Source: Mycobacterium sp. (lineage in GTDB: Bacteria > Actinomycetota > Actinomycetes > Mycobacteriales > Mycobacteriaceae). From it: a stretch of 7,108 nucleotides of DNA. Below, piece after piece: positions 1 to 5,194 of this stretch; position 1 is the first letter of the stretch; each line of letters starts with the position of its first letter. The DNA lies in NCBI GenBank assembly GCA_018500005.2, contig JAHBAP020000572.1, positions 1 through 7,108 on the forward strand. The letters are read 5' to 3'. The position numbers and the translations under genes were made by a program. The notes beneath the pieces were generated by a model. The model saw nothing but the letters and a program-made list of their open reading frames with translations, ran no database searches and was not told where the DNA came from.

Positions 1-1
1 C

Positions 2-2155
2 CGTACTTCTGAGTCCGTTGACGGCCGAGCGGCGGGTTCCCAACCCGCCCCCCCACCGCCTGCGGGCCCCCCCCGCAGGTCGGGCCGGATACCGGGCAGT
101 GCGGCAGTCACCGAACTTCGCGGGACCGTCCCGGGGTCGGATCGGGAACTCCGGTCGGCCGGCGCTCCGAACCAGCGCAACCGGGCCCCGGCGCCGGGGG
201 CGTCGCATTCCGTGGTGCCGGTGCCCACCTCAAGTACGCCAGCGGGCAGCCGGTCGGCCGTACCGGCCGCGGCGACCCCCGCCGCCAGCGCTGCCCAGCA
301 GAATCCAGCCCCGATGGTGCCGGATGCGATCGTGCCCATCGCGACCGCGCCGGGCGCCCCGGTCGCGGCGTCGGTCGCGTCGGCCGGGAATACCTTTGCC
401 GACCGGTGTCGAAACTGCCGGACTCCCGGCACCGGCGGCCCGGTCCGGCCAGTGCAAAGAGTGTGGCACCAGATGACCGTCGCGGTGGAACGCGCCCTTG
501 ACGTCGTCGACACCTGGTTGTCGAACCTGCCGGCGAACCCGGTCACCGACTTCCTGTCCGGGGCGCTGTGGCTCGTGCGCCGCACCCTGTTCCCGGTCGG
601 CGACGGTGTGGCGCCGGGCGGTTCAGCACCGTGCGTGTCCACTGGGGACTGCTCCGGCCAGAACCTTGCTGGCGCCGATCTCAGCCGTCAGGACCTCTCC
701 GGCGTCGACTTCACCGACGCCATCCTGTCTAAGGCCCTGCTGAATTGGACCAACTTCACCGACGCGACCCTGGTGCGCACCAACCTCAATCAGGCCGACC
801 TGCAATACGCCAACCTGACTAACGCCATCGCCACCCAGGCCAACATGAAGGATGCGTACGTCCAGGGCGCCGTGTTTCCGGGCACCAACCTCAGCGGCGC
901 GAACCTCGCCTGGGCCAAGGGTTCGCTGGGCGTCGTCTCCGGCGCCGACTTCACCGGCGCGGACCTGACCGGTGTCCATTTTTACCCTGAGGATCTCCAG
1001 GGGGCGAAATTCGCCGGGGCGAACCTGAGCAATGTCAGCCTCTATGGGAAGAACCTCACCGGGGCCGACCTGCGCGGCGCGATTCTCGGCCGGCTGAACC
1101 ACGCAAGCTCCAGGGAGGGTCCGTTCCAGGGTACGAACCTCACCAATGCCAACCTCAGCGGTACGGACTTACGCGGCCTCAACTTTTCCGGCGCGATACT
1201 GAATGACACCAAGATGGCCGGCGCGGACCTCACCGGCGCGAACCTATCGGACGTCTTCCTGTACAAGACCAATCTGGAGGGCGCGATCCTGGCGCAGGCA
1301 AACACCCAGGGCACCAAGTTTGCCGGTGCGAACCTCGCCGGGGTGGACTTCACCGGCGCCAACCTCAATCGGTCGAACTTCACCGCGGTGACAGCGGCGG
1401 GGGCGACGTTCCGGAACGCGAATATGCGTGATTCCCGGCTTTTAAACACCGATTTCTCGGGTCTCGACTTCAGCGGCGCGGACCTGACCGGAGCCATAAT
1501 CGGCGCGAACTTCCGCGGTGCCAACCTCCGTGAGGCCAACCTCTCCGCGGCGTGGGCGGACATCCTCTGGGACTCCGACTTCACCGACGCCGACATGACC
1601 GGGGCCAAGCTCACCGGCCGGAAGCTGGCGAGGGCCAACTTCACGAACACCAACCTCACCGCTGCAGACCTTAGGGGCGTCAATGCGGCGGGAGTGACCA
1701 ACTTCGCGCCCGCCAGCCTCCACGAAGCCAACCTCACCGGCGCCAACCTCACCGGGCTGGACCTGTCCGGCAAGGACCTCGTCGGCGCCAACCTGCAACG
1801 CGCCAACCTCACCGACGTCGACCTCCTGAACGCCAACCTCGCCGCCGCCAACCTCTCCGGCGCGGTGCTGACCGGGGTGCGCAACCTGGCCACCGCGACC
1901 CTGACCGGGGCCAACCTGACCGGCCAGGACCTGCGCAACCTGGACTTGTCCGGCAAGAACCTCACCGGCACGATCATGACCGCCACGAAGCTCAGCGGGG
2001 CCAACCTGGCCAACGCCAACCTCACCCGGGCCAACCTGTACCGCGCGGACCTGGGCTCTGGCGGATCGGCGGCCAACCTCACGGACGTGATCTGGCGCGA
2101 TACGACCTGCCCGGACGGCTCCAACACCGGCATCTCCGGAAGCTGCTCGGCCTGA
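2..2155 (+). CDS. Pentapeptide-repeat protein, probably exported (5' end outside window)
   Basis: The frame is open from base 2 to TGA 2153-2155. The first in-window start codon is GTG 212, but it lacks a convincing Shine-Dalgarno and would leave no signal peptide, so I infer that the true start is upstream. Numbering from GTG 212: residues 1-60 are Pro/Ala/Ser/Val-rich low complexity. Residues 66-69 are CRNC. Residues 106-128 hold a hydrophobic segment (NPVTDFLSGALWLVRR) that I recall from large mycobacterial exported proteins. Residues 151-626 form about 80 pentapeptides of the A(N/D)LxG type, enough for roughly 20 coils of a right-handed quadrilateral beta-helix. The ladder is broken by short irregular inserts. 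Six cysteines (66, 69, 141, 147, 633, 645) all lie outside the solenoid, which suggests disulfide-capped ends in an oxidising compartment. The size and N-terminal region differ from MfpA-type gyrase-protecting pentapeptide proteins of about 180-220 residues. The molecular role is unknown. The fold assignment is secure; export is inferred. Confidence 0.88.
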   Translation, partial: RTSESVDGRAAGSQPAPPPPAGPPRRSGRIPGSAAVTELRGTVPGSDRELRSAGAPNQRNRAPAPGASHSVVPVPTSSTPAGSRSAVPAAATPAASAAQQNPAPMVPDAIVPIATAPGAPVAASVASAGNTFADRCRNCRTPGTGGPVRPVQRVWHQMTVAVERALDVVDTWLSNLPANPVTDFLSGALWLVRRTLFPVGDGVAPGGSAPCVSTGDCSGQNLAGADLSRQDLSGVDFTDAILSKALLNWTNFTDATLVRTNLNQADLQYANLTNAIATQANMKDAYVQGAVFPGTNLSGANLAWAKGSLGVVSGADFTGADLTGVHFYPEDLQGAKFAGANLSNVSLYGKNLTGADLRGAILGRLNHASSREGPFQGTNLTNANLSGTDLRGLNFSGAILNDTKMAGADLTGANLSDVFLYKTNLEGAILAQANTQGTKFAGANLAGVDFTGANLNRSNFTAVTAAGATFRNANMRDSRLLNTDFSGLDFSGADLTGAIIGANFRGANLREANLSAAWADILWDSDFTDADMTGAKLTGRKLARANFTNTNLTAADLRGVNAAGVTNFAPASLHEANLTGANLTGLDLSGKDLVGANLQRANLTDVDLLNANLAAANLSGAVLTGVRNLATATLTGANLTGQDLRNLDLSGKNLTGTIMTATKLSGANLANANLTRANLYRADLGSGGSAANLTDVIWRDTTCPDGSNTGISGSCSA
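59..79. repeat. Perfect 8-bp GC inverted repeat with C5 loop
   Basis: CCTGCGGG (59-66) is followed by CCCCC (67-71) and its exact reverse complement CCCGCAGG (72-79). A transcript would form a strong hairpin. There is no T-tract, so it is not a classical intrinsic terminator. It lies in the open 5' part of the pentapeptide frame, where it would encode a Pro/Gly/Arg stretch. It could be a terminator-like element of an upstream gene if the pentapeptide gene really starts downstream, or just a by-product of proline codons. Confidence 0.5.
662..2089 (+). repeat. Tandem 15-bp pentapeptide-coding repeats, about 80 units
   Basis: This stretch encodes consecutive five-residue units such as NLTGA, DLSGK, DFTGA and NLRGA-like variants. 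The middle residue is almost always Leu or Phe, the residue before it is usually Asn or Asp, and the unit often ends in Gly-Ala. At the DNA level, variants of AACCTCACCGGCGCC recur. The ladder is interrupted near protein residues 236-245, 290-307, 414-417, 491-501, 552-562 and 613-621 (numbered from GTG 212). Residues 491-551 and 552-612 are each an 11-residue insert plus ten pentapeptides, which points to an internal duplication. Confidence 0.9.
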
Positions 2156-2163
2156 GTCGCCCG

Positions 2164-2176
2164 TAGGGTGGCCCGG
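2164..2176 (+). promoter_or_regulatory. Candidate leaderless promoter of the methyltransferase gene
   Basis: TAGGGT (2164-2169) fits the mycobacterial -10 pattern TANNNT. GTG 2176 lies seven bases after its last T, the usual distance from -10 to transcription start. No recognisable Shine-Dalgarno precedes the GTG and no TTGACA-like -35 was found. This arrangement predicts a transcript beginning at the start codon. It is inferred from sequence only. Confidence 0.5.
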
Positions 2177-2928
2177 TGGCCATGACCGATGTTTTTGCAC
2201 GGCGCGCCACCCTGGCCCGGTCGGTGCGCCTGCTCGGCGAGTTCCGTTTCGAGCAGTCCGATCCGGCCCGGTTCTACGGCGCCCTGGCCGCCGACACCGC
2301 AGCGATGGTGAGCGACCTGTGGGGCGGCCGCCGGCCTGGCACCGTGCTGGACGTCGGCGGCGGGCCGGGCTATTTCGCGACCGCGTTCAGCGAGGCGGGG
2401 TGGCACTACATCGGCGTCGAACCGGATCCCTCCGAGATGCACGCCGCCGACCGGGTCAACCGCGGCGGGCCGGGAGAGTTCGTTCGGGCATCCGGCCTGG
2501 CGTTGCCGTTCGCCGACGGCAGCGTCGACGTCTGCCTGTCCTCGAATGTGGCCGAGCATGTCGCCCAGCCCTGGCGACTGGGCCAGGAGATGCTGCGAGT
2601 CACCCGTCCGGGCGGTCTGGCGATCCTGTCCTACACGGTGTGGCTCGGGCCGTTCGGCGGACACGAGACCGGTCTGTGGCATTACCTGGGCGGCGCCCGG
2701 GCGGCAGCCCGCTACACCCGCCGGCACGGTCACCCACCGAAGAATCACTACGGGTCGTCATTGTTCGCCGTCTCCGCCGCCGACGGGCTGCGCTGGGCGC
2801 GGTCCACCGGAAGCCTGGTGGCCGCATTCCCCCGCTACCACCCGCGATGGGCGTGGCGGCTGACCTCGGTGCCGGGTGTGCGGGAGTTCCTGGTAAGCAA
2901 TCTGGTGCTGGTGCTGCAGCCTTCCTGA
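2176..2928 (+). CDS. Class I SAM-dependent methyltransferase, Rv0224c-like
   Basis: A 250-residue protein with a complete Rossmann-type methyltransferase core. Motif I is VLDVGGGPGYF (57-67). An acidic residue ends beta-2 (E82 in VEPDP), the likely contact to the SAM ribose. GSVDVCLSSNVAEHV (115-129) matches the motif IV region, followed by MLRVTRPGG (139-147). From memory it matches M. tuberculosis Rv0224c along its whole length, including the start (MA-x-TDVFARRATL) and the end (REFLVSNLVLVL), which supports GTG 2176 rather than ATG 2182. The C-terminal third is outside the common core: it has GPFGGHE (158-164), a Tyr/His/Arg-rich part and the hydrophobic tail FLVSNLVLVL, which may contact membrane or lipid. 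The methyl acceptor is unknown. The gene lies 20 bases after the pentapeptide stop and 29 bases before the aldehyde dehydrogenase. Confidence 0.93.
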   Translation: MAMTDVFARRATLARSVRLLGEFRFEQSDPARFYGALAADTAAMVSDLWGGRRPGTVLDVGGGPGYFATAFSEAGWHYIGVEPDPSEMHAADRVNRGGPGEFVRASGLALPFADGSVDVCLSSNVAEHVAQPWRLGQEMLRVTRPGGLAILSYTVWLGPFGGHETGLWHYLGGARAAARYTRRHGHPPKNHYGSSLFAVSAADGLRWARSTGSLVAAFPRYHPRWAWRLTSVPGVREFLVSNLVLVLQPS

Positions 2929-2944
2929 CACAGGTTCTAGTCGG

Positions 2945-2958
2945 TACTGTGATCCTCA
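2945..2958 (+). promoter_or_regulatory. Candidate leaderless promoter of the aldehyde dehydrogenase gene
   Basis: TACTGT (2945-2950) fits TANNNT, and ATG 2958 lies eight bases after its last T, so transcription could start at or next to the start codon. TTCCTG (2922-2927) sits 17 bases upstream as a weak -35 match. The 29-base gap has no Shine-Dalgarno-like run. The gene may therefore be transcribed separately as well as by read-through from the methyltransferase gene. Confidence 0.42.
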
Positions 2959-4430
2959 TGACACAGACGGCCTACAAAACCGAATTCGACAAGCTGTTCA
3001 TCGGCGGCAAGTGGGTCGAGCCGTCGACGTCGAGAGTCATCGAGGTGTACTCACCGGCGACCGGCGAATATGTCGGCAAGGTGCCGTGGGCCTCACCGGC
3101 CGACGTGGACGCCGCCTGCGCCGCGGCCCGCAAAGCCTTCGACGAAGGCCCCTGGCCCCGGATGACACCGCAGGAACGCCAGGCGGTGCTCGCCAACGCG
3201 GTGAAACTGATCGAGGACCGGGCCGACGAGTTCAAGTTCCTGCTCAAGTCCGAGACCGGCCAACCGCAGATGATCGTCGACATGATGCAGTACGGGGCTG
3301 CGCTGTCCGGCCTGCAGTACTATTCGGCGGCCGCGGAGAAGTTCACCTGGCGCGATATCCGCGACGGCATCTACGGGCAGACCCTGGTGCTGCGCGAACC
3401 GGTCGGCGTGGTGGGTGCGGTGGTGGCCTGGAACGTCCCGCTGTTCCTGGCCTGCAACAAGCTCGGACCGGCGCTGATCGCCGGCTGCACGATGGTGCTC
3501 AAGCCGGCCGCCGAGACGCCGCTGACGATCAACGCGCTGGCCGAGGTGTTCGCCGAGGCGGGGCTGCCCGAGGGCGTGCTGTCAGTCGTACCGGGCGGCC
3601 CGGAGACCGGTCAGGCGCTGACCGCCAATCCCGACATCGACAAGTTCACCTTCACCGGCAGCACGATGGTGGGCCGCGCGGTCGGCATGCTGGCGGCCGA
3701 GAAGCTCAAGCCCTGCACGCTGGAGCTGGGCGGCAAGTCGGCGGCGATCATCCTCGAGGACGCCGACGTCGACGCCACCCTGCCGATGCTGCTGTTCTCC
3801 GGACTGATGAACTCCGGACAGGCCTGCGTGGCGCAGACCCGCATCCTGGCCCCGCGGTCCCGCTACGAGGAGATCGTCGCGAAGGTAGGTGCCGCGGTAT
3901 CGGCCATGCCGGTCGGCCTGCCCGACTCCCCGGGCGCGGTGATCGGCCCGCTGATCAGTGCCAAACAACGCGAACGAGTTGAGGCCTACATCGCGAAGGG
4001 CAAGGAGGAGGGTGCGCGCCTGGTCACCGGCGGTGGGCGCCCGGAAGGTCTGGACAGCGGGTGGTTCGTGCAGCCGACGGTTTTCGCCGACGTCGACAAC
4101 TCGATGACCATCGCCCAGGAGGAGATCTTCGGACCGGTGCTGTCGGTGATCCCCTACGAAGACGAGCAGGACGCGATCCGGATCGCCAACGACTCGCAGT
4201 ACGGCCTGGCGGGCAGCGTGTGGACGACCAACTACGACAAGGCGATTGAGATCGCCTCGAAGATCCGTACCGGCACGTATGCGGTGAATATGTACGCATT
4301 CGATCCGGGCGCACCGTTCGGCGGCTACAAGAACTCCGGGGTCGGCCGGGAGAACGGTCCGGAGGGTATCGAGGAGTACGTCGAACTCAAGAGCGTGCTG
4401 CTGCCGTTCGGCTACACGCCCAAGGACTAA
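2958..4430 (+). CDS. NAD(P)-dependent aldehyde dehydrogenase, Rv0223c-like
   Basis: A 490-residue protein of normal ALDH-superfamily length that oxidises an aldehyde to a carboxylic acid in the cytosol. All key residues are present: N159 in AWNVP (oxyanion hole), K182 in LKPAAETP (cofactor), GSTMVG (234-239, dinucleotide-binding loop), general base E256 in LELGGKSA, nucleophile C290 in NSGQACVAQTR, and E389 in EEIFGPV. The last 50 residues carry the usual PFGGYKNSGVGREN motif. From memory it is a close full-length relative of M. tuberculosis Rv0223c, which also follows the methyltransferase gene. I chose ATG 2958 because the protein then begins with the family's short tail before the FDKLFIGGKWVEPST segment. 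GTG 2949 is an in-frame alternative adding three residues. The frame stays open far upstream, but that part is antiphase to the methyltransferase. The substrate is unknown. Confidence 0.95.
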   Translation: MTQTAYKTEFDKLFIGGKWVEPSTSRVIEVYSPATGEYVGKVPWASPADVDAACAAARKAFDEGPWPRMTPQERQAVLANAVKLIEDRADEFKFLLKSETGQPQMIVDMMQYGAALSGLQYYSAAAEKFTWRDIRDGIYGQTLVLREPVGVVGAVVAWNVPLFLACNKLGPALIAGCTMVLKPAAETPLTINALAEVFAEAGLPEGVLSVVPGGPETGQALTANPDIDKFTFTGSTMVGRAVGMLAAEKLKPCTLELGGKSAAIILEDADVDATLPMLLFSGLMNSGQACVAQTRILAPRSRYEEIVAKVGAAVSAMPVGLPDSPGAVIGPLISAKQRERVEAYIAKGKEEGARLVTGGGRPEGLDSGWFVQPTVFADVDNSMTIAQEEIFGPVLSVIPYEDEQDAIRIANDSQYGLAGSVWTTNYDKAIEIASKIRTGTYAVNMYAFDPGAPFGGYKNSGVGRENGPEGIEEYVELKSVLLPFGYTPKD

Positions 4431-4439
4431 AAGGGTCCT
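4423..4439. terminator. Weak hairpin spanning the convergent stop codons
   Basis: AGGAC (4423-4427) and GTCCT (4435-4439) are exact reverse complements around a 7-base loop that contains the TAA of the aldehyde dehydrogenase gene. The right arm overlaps the stop codon of the convergent hydratase gene. A five-base stem without a T-run is a poor intrinsic terminator, so this is only a candidate. Confidence 0.2.
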
Positions 4440-4899
4440 AGAAGACGGCCCGGACGATCATCTCTGCGACGGCGGCCGGCTTGTCCACCCCGTCGATCTC
4501 GATGGTGTGTTTCACGGTCAGGTCAGCGCCGCTGGTTTCAGGTTTCGCCGCGACTTCGATGAGTTCCGAACGCGCCCGCACCCGGCTGCCGACCGGCACC
4601 GGCGTCAGGAAGCGGACCTTGTTCAGCCCGTAATTGATCGCTAGCTTGGCGTTCTCCAACCGGAAGTTGTCCTTGCTCAGCGCCGGGATCAGCGACAGGG
4701 TCAGGAAACCGTGGGCGATGGGGGTTCGGAACGGGCTCTCTTTTTTCGCCCGTTCGACGTCGACGTGGATCCACTGGTGATCACCAGTGACGTCGGCGAA
4801 GTCGTTGACACGTTGCTGGTCGATCGTCATCCAGTCGCTGACCCCCAGTTCCTGGCCGACCAGCGACTGGGCCTGCTCGATGGACGCAATCGTCTTCAT
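4438..4899 (-). CDS. MaoC-family (R)-specific enoyl-CoA hydratase, HtdZ/Rv0130-like
   Basis: A 153-residue single-hotdog protein, the usual size for a homodimeric R-hydratase. It is expected to add water to trans-2-enoyl-CoA to give (R)-3-hydroxyacyl-CoA. The hydratase-2 motif FADVTGDHQWIHVD is intact, with the catalytic pair at D40 and H45, the same positions as in Rv0130. AHGFLTLSL (62-70) follows on the central helix, and NYGLNKVRF and VPVGSRVRAR complete the fold. The start ATG 4897-4899 is supported by GAGGAAAGG (4914-4906) a few bases upstream. Differences from remembered Rv0130 in the N-terminal 15 residues and the 50-60 region suggest it may be a paralogue, so no symbol is given. It faces the aldehyde dehydrogenase tail to tail and diverges from the thioesterase/acyl-CoA dehydrogenase unit, so it may act on the enoyl-CoA that the dehydrogenase makes. 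Confidence 0.93.
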   Translation of the reverse strand: MKTIASIEQAQSLVGQELGVSDWMTIDQQRVNDFADVTGDHQWIHVDVERAKKESPFRTPIAHGFLTLSLIPALSKDNFRLENAKLAINYGLNKVRFLTPVPVGSRVRARSELIEVAAKPETSGADLTVKHTIEIDGVDKPAAVAEMIVRAVF

Positions 4900-4905
4900 G
4901 TCTCA

Positions 4906-4914
4906 CCTTTCCTC
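4906..4914 (-). promoter_or_regulatory. Ribosome binding site of the MaoC hydratase gene
   Basis: Read on the minus strand, GAGGAAAGG (4914 down to 4906) lies six bases before ATG 4899. It is a purine-rich Shine-Dalgarno run that fixes this start. Confidence 0.7.
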
Positions 4915-4922
4915 GGTGCTGC

Positions 4923-4928
4923 AGCGTA
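4923..4928 (-). promoter_or_regulatory. Candidate -10 element for the MaoC hydratase gene
   Basis: On the minus strand TACGCT (4928 to 4923) fits TANNNT and predicts a start near 4916, giving a leader of about 17 bases that contains the Shine-Dalgarno. TTACAG (4952 to 4947), 18 bases upstream, is a very weak -35. This is a pattern match only. Confidence 0.3.
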
Positions 4929-5001
4929 CAAGCGGCCGTCACCAAGCTGTAATCCGCCGGCTTTGCGCCCGAGACGTCGCCCACCTAGGGTCGTAAGCGA
5001 A

Positions 5002-5012
5002 GTTATGCTAAC
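5002..5012. promoter_or_regulatory. Candidate -10 and small palindrome in the divergent control region
   Basis: GTTATGCTAAC (5002-5012) has complementary arms GTTA and TAAC around TGC, and contains TATGCT (5004-5009), a good TANNNT -10 for rightward transcription starting near 5016. The palindrome overlaps the -10, so a repressor bound there would block the thioesterase/acyl-CoA dehydrogenase unit and might also affect the divergent hydratase, whose ATG is about 100 bases away. Acyl-CoA operons in mycobacteria are often controlled by TetR-type repressors at such sites, but the arms here are only four bases and no regulator gene is in the window. Confidence 0.35.
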
Positions 5013-5027
5013 GCGCGGCCACCCTCT

Positions 5028-5034
5028 GAGGAGG
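5028..5034 (+). promoter_or_regulatory. Strong Shine-Dalgarno ahead of the 41-codon ORF
   Basis: GAGGAGG (5028-5034) is followed by a six-base spacer to ATG 5041. It is the best ribosome binding site on the plus strand of the window, and it is the main reason to take the small ORF seriously. Confidence 0.6.
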
Positions 5035-5040
5035 CACTCG

Positions 5041-5166
5041 ATGTGGATCGTCGAATTGAACATCGCCGGTTTCCGGATTCGTCGTTGGACCCGCAAGCGG
5101 CGTAGCTTGCTCAGGCCGAGCGCCAGCCCGCTGGAACTGTGGATGCGGCCGTCCAGCGCCGCATGA
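5041..5166 (+). CDS. Hypothetical 41-residue basic protein or leader ORF
   Basis: ATG 5041 to TGA 5164-5166. It is not recognised as a known family. The peptide begins MWIVELNIAGFRIRRW, has a basic cluster (RRWTRKRRS, about residues 14-22) and ends in PSSAA. There is no signal peptide or membrane segment. Support comes from the ideal Shine-Dalgarno, a plausible promoter 30 bases upstream and GC-rich third positions (33 of 41 codons end in G or C). It could be a small protein, a translated leader coupling ribosomes to the thioesterase, or the displaced 5' end of the thioesterase gene after a frameshift. Its TGA overlaps ATG 5163. An in-frame ATG at 5005 would lengthen it by 12 residues but lies within the -10. 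Confidence 0.4.
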   Translation: MWIVELNIAGFRIRRWTRKRRSLLRPSASPLELWMRPSSAA

Positions 5167-5194
5167 CGTTTCGGTCCGCGACGTCGCCATCGCG

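Noticed and set aside
18..476. 152-codon plus-strand Arg/Pro-rich frame at the left edge
   Set aside because: It overlaps the open pentapeptide frame and has the composition typical of out-of-frame GC-rich DNA. No domain is recognisable.
1682..2047. CRISPR-like or minisatellite array
   Set aside because: The recurring DNA is explained by coding pentapeptides. There are no constant repeats with unique spacers.
662..2089. MfpA/Qnr-like quinolone-resistance pentapeptide protein
   Set aside because: Those proteins are about 180-220 residues and cytosolic, with a single short helix. This one has about 80 units, a low-complexity N-terminal region and Cys-capped ends.
1442..2200. 252-codon minus-strand frame rich in Gly-Glu-Val-Gly
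   Set aside because: It is another antisense reading of the pentapeptide repeats. The pseudo-repeats are complements of the real ones. The minus-strand frame at 623-1102 is rejected for the same reason.
1042..2748. 568-codon open frame on the minus strand across the pentapeptide and methyltransferase genes
   Set aside because: It is antisense to two convincing proteins. Its repetitive Arg/Leu/Ala/Pro/Ser content mirrors the 15-base repeat, which keeps stops out of the opposite frame. No protein family is visible.
3582..3968. Minus-strand and other-frame ORFs within the aldehyde dehydrogenase, thioesterase and acyl-CoA dehydrogenase genes
   Set aside because: They overlap strongly supported enzymes, have no recognisable domains and show shadow-frame composition.
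2319..4430. Longer version of the aldehyde dehydrogenase starting inside the methyltransferase gene
   Set aside because: The extra 213 residues are an Arg-rich out-of-frame reading of the methyltransferase. The family's N-terminus begins at about ATG 2958.
4711..5166. 151-codon plus-strand frame running into the small ORF
   Set aside because: The first two thirds are antisense to the well-supported hydratase gene and its leader. Only the last 41 codons have their own ribosome binding site.
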